A DNA stretch of 36,939 nucleotides from Paracoccaceae bacterium (GCA_020832655.1 JAFIEF010000029.1:1-36939), one strand, 5' to 3'. Shown: positions 24,980 to 33,880, counted from the first letter of the stretch. Numbers and translations are program-made. The notes: generated by a model from the sequence alone, not told the origin.

Positions 24980-25921
24980 CTATTCCGCCGATATGCGCTG
25001 TTTGGGTGCGTGGGCGGGGCGGTTGTTCTTCCAGCGCCGGTGAGTCCACATCCACTGATCCATATGCCCGCGCACCAGCGCTTCGAGCGAGGCATTGAGC
25101 GCGCGGGTCATGGTCTTGGGGTCGGAATGGGGCAGGGGCGCCTGCACCTCGACGCTGAAGCTTATCCCGTCAGGGTTGCGGATGGCATAGACCGGCACCA
25201 GAAGCGCGTCATATTTCAGTGCCATCTCGGCGGCTGAAAGCGCAGTGCGGGCCGGTTGGCCCATGAAGTCGATCAATTCGCCATGCGCCATGTAGTGATC
25301 GGCCACCAGACCGATCATGCCGCCCTTGCGCAGAAAGCGCAAAAGCCCTGCCAGCCCGGCCCGGTCGCGCGGGAATACGGGTCTGGCAATGCGGCTCATG
25401 GCGGCGACATAGCGGTCATTGAAGGCGCTGTTGCGCATCGGCATATAGACCCCGGCGATCTGATAGCCGCGATCACCAAGCAGGATGCGCGCGGCATCAT
25501 AATTGCCGAAATGCGCGGTCACCAGAACCACCGGGCGCTTCGCATCGCGCGCCTGATCCAGCGCTGCCAGCCCCGGCCCCGAAATCGTGCTGCTGTCGCG
25601 GACATGGTCGATGAACAGCTGACCCGAAAATGTCTCTGCCATCGCCTTGGCCATATTCGCGGGCACCTTGCGGCACAGCGCGCGCACCTGCTCGGGCGGC
25701 AGGTCGGGACGGATCAGCGCCAGATTGGCGCGCACCCGCGCGGGCATTCCCGCCAGCGGTCCCAGCACATATGCCCCAAGCCCGCCCATGACCGCCACGC
25801 GCCAGCGATAGGGCAGCGGGCGCAGCCCGGTCAGCAGCGCCCCGGCCACCCTGTCCTCAAGCCAATGCCTGAAGGACAGCCTGCCGGTTTCATCCGCATC
25901 GCTGGGTGGTTGTGATGTCAT
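24980..25921 (-). CDS. LpxL/HtrB-like lysophospholipid or lipid A acyltransferase
   Basis: A 313-residue inner-membrane acyltransferase. A hydrophobic segment lies near 40-60 (VAVMGGLGAYVLGPLAG), and the catalytic HX4D motif is His137-FGNY-Asp142 (HFGNYD). GVYMPMRN and GLVADHY are also typical of the late acyltransferase family. It may add a secondary acyl chain to lipid A or acylate another lipid. The ATG at 25921 is selected by homology-like N-terminal length; a ribosome site is weak, and in-frame TTG (25957) and GTG lie upstream. It is the likely second gene after gshA (72 nt). Confidence 0.85.
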   Translation of the reverse strand: MTSQPPSDADETGRLSFRHWLEDRVAGALLTGLRPLPYRWRVAVMGGLGAYVLGPLAGMPARVRANLALIRPDLPPEQVRALCRKVPANMAKAMAETFSGQLFIDHVRDSSTISGPGLAALDQARDAKRPVVLVTAHFGNYDAARILLGDRGYQIAGVYMPMRNSAFNDRYVAAMSRIARPVFPRDRAGLAGLLRFLRKGGMIGLVADHYMAHGELIDFMGQPARTALSAAEMALKYDALLVPVYAIRNPDGISFSVEVQAPLPHSDPKTMTRALNASLEALVRGHMDQWMWTHRRWKNNRPAHAPKQRISAE

Positions 25922-25993
25922 CTGCGCTGATTGCACCCGAGAGCACGGAAAAGTCAAGAAACCGGCGCGGCCGTCCGGGGCGGTGGCGAGCGG

Positions 25994-27364
25994 TCAGTAG
26001 CTATACTCGGCATAGATGCGGCGCAGATCGCCCTGCCAGTCGCTATGATAGCGCGCCAGCAATTCATCCGCCGGGGTCTGGCCGGTTTCCAGCGTTTCCT
26101 TCAGCGCATTCAGGAAATGCGTCTCATCGGGCAGCATGCCGCCTGTTCCGGGGCGCGCGCGCGCCTTCAGCCCGGCCTCGGCGATGGACACGACCTGCTG
26201 TGCCAGATCATGCAGGCGGATATCGCCCACGCGCCCGGCCAGCCCGTCAACCGATGCCGCCACGCGCAGCGCCTCGCGGGTTTCGGCGTCCCAGCCTTTG
26301 GCCAGATCCCAGGCCGCATCCAGCGCGTTCTGGTCATAGACCAGCCCGACCCACAGCGCGGGCAGCGCGCACAGCCTGCGCCACGGCCCGCCATCGGCGC
26401 CGCGCATCTCGATGAATTTCTTGATCCGCGCTTCGGGGAAGATCGTGGTCAGATGATCGGCCCAGTCCGACAGGGTCGGCACTTCGCCGGGCAGGGCAGG
26501 CAGTTGCCCGCGCAGGAAGTCGCGAAAGCTCTGACCCAGCGCATTGATGTATTTGCCGTCGCGATAGACGAAATACATCGGCACATCGAGCGCGTAGTCC
26601 ACCCATGCCTCGAACCCGAACCCGTCCTCAAAGACAAAGGGCAGCATGCCCGTGCGCGCCGGGTCCAGATCGCGCCAGACGCGCGCGCGCCAGCTTTTGT
26701 GACCATTGGGCCTGCCTTCGAAAAAGGGCGAATTGGCGAACAGCGCGGTGGCCACGGGTTGCAGCGCCAGCGCCACGCGCAGCTTTTGCACCATGTCGGC
26801 TTCAGATGCGAAATCCAGATTAACCTGCACAGTGCAGGTGCGATACATCATGGATTTGCCCATGCTGCCGACACGGTCCATGTAATCGGTCATCAGCGCA
26901 TAGCGCCCCTTGGGCATGACCGGCATCTGTTCATGTGTCCAGATGGGCGCAGCGCCCAGCCCGATAAAGCCCACGCCGATTTCATCGGCGACGCTGCGCA
27001 CCTCGCGCAGATGCTGGTTCACCTCGTCACAGGTCTGGTGGATGGTTTCCAGCGGCGCGCCCGACAGTTCCAGCTGCCCGCCCGGTTCAAGGCTGACATT
27101 CGCGCCATCCTTTTCCAGCCCGATGATCTTGTCGCCTTCCAGCACCGGCGTCCAGCCGAAGCGGTCGCGCAGCCCTTCCAGCACCGCCCGGATAGAGCGC
27201 GGCCCGTCATAGGGCAGCGGGTTCAGCGTGTCGCGGCAATAGCCGAATTTCTCGTGTTCGGTGCCGATGCGCCACTGGTCGTGCGCTTTGCAGCCTGCGG
27301 CCAGATACTCGGCCAGTTGTGCCGTGTTCTCGATCGGCCCGCCGCCGGATTGTGGAATGGACAT
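25994..27364 (-). CDS. gshA: Glutamate-cysteine ligase, plant/alphaproteobacterial type
   Basis: A 456-residue ATP-dependent ligase for the first step of glutathione synthesis. The GCS2-type motifs are GTEHEKFGY (34-42), SLEPGGQLELSGAP, MMYRTCTVQVNLDF and GRPNGHKSWRARVW. The length and motifs match the plant-like class found in alphaproteobacteria rather than E. coli GshA. The 104 bp upstream separate it from the capsule-type gene and could hold its promoter. Confidence 0.95.
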   Translation of the reverse strand: MSIPQSGGGPIENTAQLAEYLAAGCKAHDQWRIGTEHEKFGYCRDTLNPLPYDGPRSIRAVLEGLRDRFGWTPVLEGDKIIGLEKDGANVSLEPGGQLELSGAPLETIHQTCDEVNQHLREVRSVADEIGVGFIGLGAAPIWTHEQMPVMPKGRYALMTDYMDRVGSMGKSMMYRTCTVQVNLDFASEADMVQKLRVALALQPVATALFANSPFFEGRPNGHKSWRARVWRDLDPARTGMLPFVFEDGFGFEAWVDYALDVPMYFVYRDGKYINALGQSFRDFLRGQLPALPGEVPTLSDWADHLTTIFPEARIKKFIEMRGADGGPWRRLCALPALWVGLVYDQNALDAAWDLAKGWDAETREALRVAASVDGLAGRVGDIRLHDLAQQVVSIAEAGLKARARPGTGGMLPDETHFLNALKETLETGQTPADELLARYHSDWQGDLRRIYAEYSY

Positions 27365-27468
27365 GCGTGCCTCGATACTTGGTCTGGCCGGTTGTGTTTC
27401 GCTTTCGTGACTTGGCGTTTGCGCGCGGCTGTGTCAAGCGCGGCGATGCGATGGAACGGGTCTGCGCC

Positions 27469-28365
27469 CTAGACTGGCCAGCCAAGCGCGGATAGGCGCG
27501 CGCGCAGTTGTGCGGGCGCATCCTTTGCGGCCATGTCAACGCAGTTGCCCCGCAGAACCCAGAACAGATAGGCCGCGAAATCGGGTGGCGGCTGGTGCAG
27601 GCTGGCAAAGGCCGCGCTGACCCCGTTGCGGGGCACAGAGCCTGCGATATGGTGACAATCGCTTTGTGCAAACAGGATCGCGCGCTTGCCCGCGACATAG
27701 CCTGCAAATGCCAGCGCCGAATTCTGTGTCACCACCAGATCGCATTGGCGCAGCAAGCTGCCACTGTCGGTTTGTGACAGATGAAAGCGGGGATGGCGCG
27801 CTTCCAGTTCGGCCAGCGCGCGGCGTTCGCTGTGGCTGTAACTTTCCAGCGGGTGCAGCGTCGCCCTGACCGGGCGGGGATCATGTGCCAGTGTCGCCGT
27901 GATCATCTGCAGGGGCGACATGCTTTGAAAGCTTCGGTGGCTGTGCAACCGCCCTTGCAGCGGCATGAAGATGAACCCTTGTTCGGAAACCGGCCCCGAC
28001 CCCGGCAATTTCTGTTGCAGACGCGTCACAAGCTGCGCCGCGGGTCTGGCGGGCACATGGGCGGGGTCGAAGCTTGCGCGCGCGACATCGAACTCCCAGC
28101 GATGGCCGCGGCGTTCGAATTGCCAGAACGGGTAGAAATACGCGGCGCGAAAGCTCAATCCCCGCCGGTCGGGCGGGTCGGATTTGTGAAACAGCTTGTA
28201 GCCGGGGCGCAGCGGCGAGAGCCATCTTGCCTGCGGCGTCTTGGTGTGGAAGCGCAACTGCCAGCCCGCCAGCGCAGTGGCCAGATGGTCAAACAGCCGC
28301 ACCTGCCCGGCCAACGCCTTTTCGCGCCATTCCTCCGGCAGGTAGATATGCAGCTTTTGCGCCAT
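27469..28365 (-). CDS. Capsule polysaccharide synthesis-like protein (uncertain)
   Basis: A 298-residue soluble protein. Two segments recall capsule synthesis/export proteins of the PF05159 type: a PLQ motif after a beta strand (FIFMPLQGRLHS, about 131-142) and a C-terminal TQNSALAFAGYVAGKRAILFA (213-233), the usual sugar-nucleotide-side loop. This suggests a GT-B-like fold. The substrate is unknown and no other capsule genes are nearby. The start overlaps the preceding stop (TGATG), which fixes the ATG at 28365. Confidence 0.55.
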   Translation of the reverse strand: MAQKLHIYLPEEWREKALAGQVRLFDHLATALAGWQLRFHTKTPQARWLSPLRPGYKLFHKSDPPDRRGLSFRAAYFYPFWQFERRGHRWEFDVARASFDPAHVPARPAAQLVTRLQQKLPGSGPVSEQGFIFMPLQGRLHSHRSFQSMSPLQMITATLAHDPRPVRATLHPLESYSHSERRALAELEARHPRFHLSQTDSGSLLRQCDLVVTQNSALAFAGYVAGKRAILFAQSDCHHIAGSVPRNGVSAAFASLHQPPPDFAAYLFWVLRGNCVDMAAKDAPAQLRARLSALGWPV

Positions 28366-28892
28366 CAGCGCCGGGGCAGGGCAGGGCTGCCCCGGCGCTG
28401 ATCGGGATGCTGCCACACCGTCTGGATGCGCGCCTGCGAGGGGTCTTCCAGCGCGTGCAGAACGGCTTGCATCTGCATCCCCGGCAGGGTGGCAAAGACA
28501 TCAAACAGCGCATCTGCCCCCTTCGCGGCGGTGGGGATGTCCAGCATGTCGCCGCCTGTTGCTTCCAGCCGCCAGGCGTGCCCGCCTGCCAGCAGATGCA
28601 GCGCAACCAGATCGTCAATGCCCAGAAAGCCGCCGGTTTCGGGGCCGAAATAGCTGATCTGCCCTTCCACGATCTGCACCACCCCCGGCGCTTCACCGCC
28701 CTGATGAAAGCGCAGCCTGCGCCAGCCAATCGCGGCCAGCCCCAGCCCGGTCAGCGCGACCAGAGCCGCCAGCCCCTGAAAGAACCCGCCCTGCGCGCCC
28801 GGCATGGCCCACAGCCCCAGCACGGCAATTGCCAGCCCGGTCATCACCTCGGACCAGCGCGACAGCGCGGCGCGCAATTCGGGGCGGATCAT
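28365..28892 (-). CDS. Small two-TM membrane protein of unknown function
   Basis: A 175-residue protein. Two hydrophobic helices (about 16-32 and 37-56) are followed by a cytoplasmic domain that begins RRLRFHQGGEAPGVVQIVEGQISYFGPETGGFLGIDDLVAL. I recognise no named family; the domain looks like a small beta-rich module. The start at 28892 overlaps the rsmE stop by 4 nt and the stop overlaps the next gene by 1 nt, so all three are translated as a coupled unit. Confidence 0.7.
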   Translation of the reverse strand: MIRPELRAALSRWSEVMTGLAIAVLGLWAMPGAQGGFFQGLAALVALTGLGLAAIGWRRLRFHQGGEAPGVVQIVEGQISYFGPETGGFLGIDDLVALHLLAGGHAWRLEATGGDMLDIPTAAKGADALFDVFATLPGMQMQAVLHALEDPSQARIQTVWQHPDQRRGSPALPRR

Positions 28893-29626
28893 GCCCAGTC
28901 CCCCTGCATTGCCTGCCACAGGGCGAGCGCGGCCACCGCGGCAGTATCGGCGCGCAGGATGCGCGGGCCAAGCGACAGCGGGTGGATGCAGGGCAGGGCG
29001 CGCAGCCGCGCGCGCTCGGCCTGCGAAAACCCGCCCTCGGGGCCGATCAGAATCGCGGCAGGCGGTGGGGGCAGGGTCGCGGTGGCGCGTCCCCGCCCGA
29101 GCAGCGCCTCGTCAGCGAAGATCAGCGCACGGGCGCTGTCCCAGCCCGCCAGCAGCTTTGCAAGGGGCTGCAATTGCGCAACCGGGGGGACGAATGTGCC
29201 GCCGCATTGCTCGGCGGCCTCGACCGCGTGGGCTTGCAGCCGGTCGCGGCGGATGCGTTCGGAATTGGTGAAATCGGTCTGCACTGGCAGAATGCGCGCC
29301 GCGCCCAACTCGGCGGCTTTTTCGACAATGAAATCAGTGCGCGCCTTCTTGATCGGCGCGAAGACAAGCCACAGATCAGGGGGCATCTGCTGCGGCGCGA
29401 TCTGGTGCAGACAGGTCAGATTGCCGCCGCGCCTGGCAGTTTGGGTGATTTCGGCCAGCCATGCGCCATCGCGGCCATTGAACAGGCTGACAAACTGCCC
29501 GCGCGACAGGCGCAGCACATTGAACAGATAATGCGCATGTTCGCGCGACAGCGCGATCTCTTGCCCCTGACCCAAGGCTTGCTCTACAAAGAGCCGCGTT
29601 CTCGCCTGTTCACTCTGCCCTGTCAT
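28889..29626 (-). CDS. rsmE: 16S rRNA (uracil(1498)-N(3))-methyltransferase
   Basis: A 245-residue SPOUT-class methyltransferase. The C-terminal knot carries the SAM-binding motifs LIGPEGGFSQAE (193-204) and LGPRILRADTA (219-229). An N-terminal PUA-like domain precedes it (RLFVEQALGQGQ... HYLFNVLRL). It methylates U1498 of 16S rRNA in the small subunit. Its start codon is only 12 bp from the divergent ubiA start, so regulatory sequences of both genes must overlap. Confidence 0.93.
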   Translation of the reverse strand: MTGQSEQARTRLFVEQALGQGQEIALSREHAHYLFNVLRLSRGQFVSLFNGRDGAWLAEITQTARRGGNLTCLHQIAPQQMPPDLWLVFAPIKKARTDFIVEKAAELGAARILPVQTDFTNSERIRRDRLQAHAVEAAEQCGGTFVPPVAQLQPLAKLLAGWDSARALIFADEALLGRGRATATLPPPPAAILIGPEGGFSQAERARLRALPCIHPLSLGPRILRADTAAVAALALWQAMQGDWA

Positions 29627-29638
29627 GAGGCCGATACT

Positions 29639-30619
29639 ATGACCGACAAAGATCGAAGACCAGAGGGGCCGGACAGTCAGGGAGGCGTTTCCGACGCGCC
29701 GCCAGACAACTGGGTGGACCTCTATGCCCCCGAAGAGATGCGCCCCTATCTGCGCCTGTCGCGGGTCGACCGGCCCATCGGCACATGGCTGCTGCTGCTG
29801 CCCTGCTGGTGGGGGGTGCTGCTGGGCGCGGCGGCACATCCTGACATGGCGGGCTGGCTGACGGTCTGGATCGTGCTGGCTTGCGGGGCAGGGGCCGTGC
29901 TGATGCGCGGCGCGGGCTGCACCTGGAACGATATCACCGACCGCGATATCGACGACAAGGTGGCGCGCACGCGCGCGCGCCCGATCCCGTCAGGGCAGGT
30001 CAGCCTGCAACAGGCCGGGATCTGGATGGGCGTGCAGATGGCGATTGCGGCGCTGATCCTGCTGAGTTTCAACTGGGTCGCTGTGGGGCTGGGCCTGCTG
30101 TCGCTGGGGCTGGTCGCGATCTACCCCTATGCCAAGCGCTTCACATGGTGGCCACAGGTCTTTCTGGGGCTGGCCTTCAACTGGGGCGCGCTGCTGGCCT
30201 GGACCGCGCAGACCGGGTCGCTGGGCGTGCCTGCCGTGCTGCTGTATCTGGCGGGGATTTGCTGGACGCTGTTTTATGACACCATCTATGCCCATCAGGA
30301 CCGCGAGGATGACGAGCTGATCGGCGTGAAATCCACCGCGCGGCTGTTCGGTGATCAGACCGATCAGTGGCTGCGCGGGTTTCTGGTGGCCACGGTGGTG
30401 CTGATGTCGCTGGCGGTGATCTATGCGCTGGCGCCGCTGGCCGACCCGCTGAAAATGTCGCTGGGTCTGGCGGGTGCCTGGGCGATGGGGTGGCATATGA
30501 ACTGGCAGCTCAGCAAGCTGGATATTGACGATAATGAGCACTGCCTGAAGCTGTTCCGATCAAACCGTGATGCCGGGCTGTTCGTTGCGCTGTTTTTCGC
30601 CGTTACGGTGTTCGTCTGA
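29639..30619 (+). CDS. ubiA: 4-hydroxybenzoate polyprenyltransferase
   Basis: A 326-residue membrane prenyltransferase that attaches the polyprenyl tail in ubiquinone synthesis. Both aspartate-rich motifs are present: NDITDRDID (97-105) and DTIYAHQDREDD (214-225), with about eight TM helices. GAGG lies 8 nt before the ATG, overlapping the start of rsmE on the other strand. It feeds the quinone pool used by the respiratory chain that contains the cbb3 oxidase. Confidence 0.96.
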   Translation: MTDKDRRPEGPDSQGGVSDAPPDNWVDLYAPEEMRPYLRLSRVDRPIGTWLLLLPCWWGVLLGAAAHPDMAGWLTVWIVLACGAGAVLMRGAGCTWNDITDRDIDDKVARTRARPIPSGQVSLQQAGIWMGVQMAIAALILLSFNWVAVGLGLLSLGLVAIYPYAKRFTWWPQVFLGLAFNWGALLAWTAQTGSLGVPAVLLYLAGICWTLFYDTIYAHQDREDDELIGVKSTARLFGDQTDQWLRGFLVATVVLMSLAVIYALAPLADPLKMSLGLAGAWAMGWHMNWQLSKLDIDDNEHCLKLFRSNRDAGLFVALFFAVTVFV

Positions 30620-30654
30620 TTGCGCCCCAGCGTGCAACTGGCTAGGGATGCGTC

Positions 30655-32706
30655 ATGTCTGAACACCAGCCATCCGAGCATTCGGCCCGCGCGGCCCGCC
30701 CGCGCCTTGATCTGCGTTTGCGGCATCTTCTGCATGGGCTGATGCACTGGTCGCGCTACAAGGCGCTGGTGCTGAGCGTGGCGGCCTTCGCCGTGGCCGC
30801 AGCGCTGGCAATTGCCGCTGCCACAGCCAGTGTGCGTTTCATGGAACATGTGGTGGAGCGCGATGTCGCCGCTGCGCTGGACGAGGCCGGTATCAGATGG
30901 GCCGGGCATGGCGCGGACGGATTGCTGCTGACCTTGTCGGGCGAGGCACCGACGGAATCAGAGCGGTTTCGCGCCCTGGGCGTCGTTGGCACTGTGGTTC
31001 CGGCAGAGCGCATCATTGACGGTTTGACAGTCGCGGCTTCGGTCGCTGTGGCACCGCCGCGCTTCGCGCTGGAAATGATGCGCAACAATCTGGACATCCA
31101 GTTGATCGGGCTGGTGCCCGACAGCCATGACATGGGCAGTATCATCCGCCGGATCGAGGCGCTGGGGCCAGAGATTTCGGTCGTCGATATGGTCGAATCC
31201 GCGGCGCACCCTGTGCCCTTTGGTTGGGAGCGGTCGCTGGATTTCGCGCTGGAAGCGCTGGCGCTGGTGCCGATCAGCAAGATTTCGATTGCCGCTGATC
31301 AGGTCGAGATTTTCGGACTTGCCGCGTCGCAGCGCGAACGTGACCGCTTCCGCGAGGAATTGCAGCGCAAGCGCCCCAGCGGTGTCATCGCCTCGATCGA
31401 TATTTCGGCCCCGCGCCCGGTTATCGCGCCTTTCACCCTGCGCGTGCTGAAGGACGATGCTGGCGTGCGCTTCGATGCCTGTTCGGCCGATACCGAAGAG
31501 GCGCGGCGCACAATCTTGCAGGCGGCGCGGCAGGCCGGGGCCGAGGGCACGCTGGAATGCCAGATCGGTTTGGGCAGCCCCTCGGCGCGGTGGCAGGCAG
31601 CAGTTGTCGCGTCCATTCGCGCGCTGGGCGATGTAGAGCAAGGCATCGTGACCTTTTCGGACACCGATATCACGCTGGAACTGCCCCATGCCTTGTCCGC
31701 AAGCGCGTTCGACGCGATTGTCGGCGCGCTGGAAAGCCGGCTGCCGGATGTGTTTTCGCTGCGCGCCGAGCGTCTGCCCCCGGCCGATGGTGATGGCGGC
31801 GCGGGCGATGACAGTGTCGAGTTTGTCGCCAGCCGCACGGCGGACGGGCTGGTGGTGTTGCGCGGGCGTCTGACCGATGAACGGCTGCGCAATGCCGTGC
31901 TGGCGCTGGCGCGCGCGGAATTCGGGCCTGATACGGTCGATATGCGGGCCAATATCGATGCCGCGACCCCCGAAGGCTGGTCGATGCGCAGCCTGCTGGC
32001 AGTCGATGCGCTGGCGCAGCTGGAATATGGCGCCGTTGTCGTGCGCCCCGAGCGCTTCGATATCCGCGGTGTCAGCGGTGATCCACAGGCGTCGGATGCG
32101 TTGTCGCAACTGATGAGCGAGCAGCTGGGCCAGGGCGCGCGCTTCAATCTGGATGTGCGTTATGATGAAAGCTTCGACCCGGTGGCGATGCAGCCCACGC
32201 CCGCGCGCTGCGAAGACTGGATTCAGGCGGTCCTTGATGAGCGCATGATCACCTTCGATCCCGGCTCGACAATGATCGACGGCCCCGCCATCGCGGTGGT
32301 GGATGATATTGCCGAGGTGCTGCGCGAATGCGGGCGGCTGGAACTGGAAATCGCGGGCCATACTGACAGCCAGGGACGGCTGGAAACCAATATGCGGTTA
32401 AGCCAGCAGCGCGCCGAGGCTGTGCTGGCAGGGCTTCTGGAACGCGGCATTCCGGTGTCGGGTTTCCGTGCCAGGGGCTATGGACCGGAATTCCCCATTG
32501 CCAGCAATGACACTGAACAGGGGCGCGAACAGAACCGCCGCATCGAGTTTCGCCTGATCGGCGAATCGGCAGAAGCTGCGCGCGCCGAGCGCGGCGAGGA
32601 TACCGCGCCGCAACAGCTTGACCTGCCCGACGAGTCTGATCTGGAAATTTCTGTTTCCGCGCCCGACGACGAAACGCCCCGCCCGCAACCCCGCCCCGCC
32701 AACTGA
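30655..32706 (+). CDS. OmpA-domain envelope protein with BON-like repeats
   Basis: A 683-residue protein. It has a cytoplasmic N-terminus and one TM helix (about 38-58). A long periplasmic region (about 65-500) shows repeated units resembling BON domains (for example residues 70-115, VERDVAAALDEAGIRWAG... LSGEAPTESE). The C-terminal OmpA/MotB peptidoglycan-binding domain (about 530-636) has the GHTDSQG and LSQQRAEAVLAGLLERGI motifs, followed by a low-complexity acidic/proline tail. It probably bridges the inner membrane and peptidoglycan. AGGGATGCGTC precedes the ATG. I do not name a specific homologue; the BON assignment is by appearance. Confidence 0.8.
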   Translation: MSEHQPSEHSARAARPRLDLRLRHLLHGLMHWSRYKALVLSVAAFAVAAALAIAAATASVRFMEHVVERDVAAALDEAGIRWAGHGADGLLLTLSGEAPTESERFRALGVVGTVVPAERIIDGLTVAASVAVAPPRFALEMMRNNLDIQLIGLVPDSHDMGSIIRRIEALGPEISVVDMVESAAHPVPFGWERSLDFALEALALVPISKISIAADQVEIFGLAASQRERDRFREELQRKRPSGVIASIDISAPRPVIAPFTLRVLKDDAGVRFDACSADTEEARRTILQAARQAGAEGTLECQIGLGSPSARWQAAVVASIRALGDVEQGIVTFSDTDITLELPHALSASAFDAIVGALESRLPDVFSLRAERLPPADGDGGAGDDSVEFVASRTADGLVVLRGRLTDERLRNAVLALARAEFGPDTVDMRANIDAATPEGWSMRSLLAVDALAQLEYGAVVVRPERFDIRGVSGDPQASDALSQLMSEQLGQGARFNLDVRYDESFDPVAMQPTPARCEDWIQAVLDERMITFDPGSTMIDGPAIAVVDDIAEVLRECGRLELEIAGHTDSQGRLETNMRLSQQRAEAVLAGLLERGIPVSGFRARGYGPEFPIASNDTEQGREQNRRIEFRLIGESAEAARAERGEDTAPQQLDLPDESDLEISVSAPDDETPRPQPRPAN

Positions 32707-32739
32707 TCCCGTGCCCATACCAGTCATTCAGAGGAAGAC

Positions 32740-33066
32740 ATGAACAGGTTCGAATTCATCATCGTGACAGCCCTGATCCTGTTTGTCGCCTTCGCCCTGG
32801 GCTGGTTTACGAACTGGCTGGTGCATCGCTTCACGCGCGTGCGCCAGCAGGATCTGGGCGAGCTGGACCGCATGGCGCAAGCCTTGCACGAGGCCGAGGA
32901 AATCCGCGATCAGGCGATTGAATATGTCCAGACACGCGAACGTGATCTGACCACGCGTCTGTCGCAGGCAGAGGCCGAATTGCGCGCCGCAATGGACGGA
33001 TTGCGCGAAGCGCGTGCGGAAGCCGACTATTATCGCACTCAGCTGGAGCAGCACTTCAAGCAGTAA
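32740..33066 (+). CDS. Single-TM coiled-coil protein
   Basis: A 108-residue protein. A TM helix (about 6-28, IIVTALILFVAFALGWFTNWLV) is followed by a charged helical region (35-108) with heptad-like Ala/Leu/Glu patterns, probably a coiled coil. The layout resembles YhcB/DUF1043-type division-associated proteins, but identity is not certain. A GAGGAA site precedes the ATG, 33 nt after the OmpA-domain gene, so the two are likely co-transcribed. Confidence 0.7.
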   Translation: MNRFEFIIVTALILFVAFALGWFTNWLVHRFTRVRQQDLGELDRMAQALHEAEEIRDQAIEYVQTRERDLTTRLSQAEAELRAAMDGLREARAEADYYRTQLEQHFKQ

Positions 33067-33364
33067 TGCGATTGCACCCGGCTTGTCCCATACCGGTCGG
33101 GGATTTTATCCCTTGGCATTTGGGGCAGTTCCGTCTAAGGAACGCGCCGTTGGGGCGTCAGGCGTATGTCTGTACGCCCCATCGATTCGTCCGAGACGGT
33201 GGGTGATGGCAACATCGTAATTCCTGCCTGAGACGGGACAGGAACAATTTTCAGACCGGGGTTTTTCTCGGGCGAAATTGGGAAAGGCCCGTTCGGACCT
33301 TATGTCAGGCGAAAGCCTGGCGAAACGAGCCGGGGGGATACCCCCTGAAAACTGGAGAAACCCT
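33067..33364 (+). promoter_or_regulatory. rplJ leader with multiple hairpins (L10-leader-like)
   Basis: The 298-nt region upstream of rplJ is highly structured. Stems include GTTCC/GGAAC (33128-33143), GGGGCGT/ACGCCCC (33152-33180), TTCCTG/CAGGAA (33221-33244), CAGGC-GAAA-GCCTG with a GNRA tetraloop (33306-33319), and GGGGG-ATA-CCCCC (33333-33345) just before the ribosome site. L10 and L7/L12 bind such leaders to repress their own translation in many bacteria. A weak TTGTCC-N17-TTATCC promoter (33083-33111) is possible. Confidence 0.6.
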
Positions 33365-33880
33365 GTGGATAGAGCCCAAAAAGAGAAAGTGGTCGAGGAA
33401 CTCGGCCAGATCTTCGAAAGCTCTGGCGTGGTTGTGGTTGCACAATACGCCGGCCTCACGGTTGCTGAGATGCAGGCCCTGCGCGCGAAAATGCGTGATG
33501 CGGGTGGGGCTGTACGCGTCGCCAAGAACAGGCTCGCCAAGATCGCCCTGGAAGGAAAGCCCTGCAGCAGCATTGCGGACCTTCTTAATGGGATGACCGT
33601 TCTTGCCTATTCCGAAGACCCCGTTGCAGCCGCAAAGGTGGTCGAGGACTACGCCAAGGAAAACCAGAAGCTGGTGGTCCTGGGCGGCGCAATGGGTGAG
33701 ACGGCACTTGACGCTGCCGGTGTCAAGGCTGTGGCGGCAATGCCGTCCCGCGAGGAGCTTATCGCTTCTGTCGTGGGCTGCATCGGTGCCCCTGCTTCGA
33801 ACATCGCGGGCGCAATTGGCGCACCTGCTTCGAATATTGCCGGTATCCTTTCGACGCTGGAAGAGCGCGAAGCGGCATAA
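33365..33880 (+). CDS. rplJ: 50S ribosomal protein L10
   Basis: A 171-residue stalk-base protein that anchors L7/L12 dimers to the ribosome. [18 protein letters not shown] at the N-terminus and [12 protein letters not shown] are diagnostic. The C-terminal [10 protein letters not shown] unit is repeated twice, followed by a short charged end. The GTG start at 33365 has CTGGAG upstream and gives the usual length; the open frame extends to an ATG at 33278, which would fall within the leader hairpins. Confidence 0.95.
   Translation: MDRAQKEKVVEELGQIFESSGVVVVAQYAGLTVAEMQALRAKMRDAGGAVRVAKNRLAKIALEGKPCSSIADLLNGMTVLAYSEDPVAAAKVVEDYAKENQKLVVLGGAMGETALDAAGVKAVAAMPSREELIASVVGCIGAPASNIAGAIGAPASNIAGILSTLEEREAA

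Noticed and set aside
25931-27472. 513-codon open frame antisense to gshA
   Set aside because: His/Gln/Arg-rich translation typical of an antisense shadow; gshA on the other strand is fully convincing.
28074-29531. 485-codon open frame antisense to rsmE and the two unknown genes
   Set aside because: The three minus-strand genes have tight stop/start overlaps and clear protein character; this is a shadow.
30958-32361. 467-codon open frame antisense to the OmpA-domain gene
   Set aside because: Shadow; the plus-strand frame has a ribosome site, TM anchor and an OmpA domain.
33278-33364. Longer rplJ start at ATG 33278
   Set aside because: It would add 29 residues not seen in L10 and would overlap leader hairpins; the GTG at 33365 has a proper ribosome site.
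33831-33840. GAPASNIAG repeat in rplJ as a possible insertion
   Set aside because: A two-unit repeat at the L10 C-terminus is, as far as I recall, normal in Rhodobacter-like L10 proteins.
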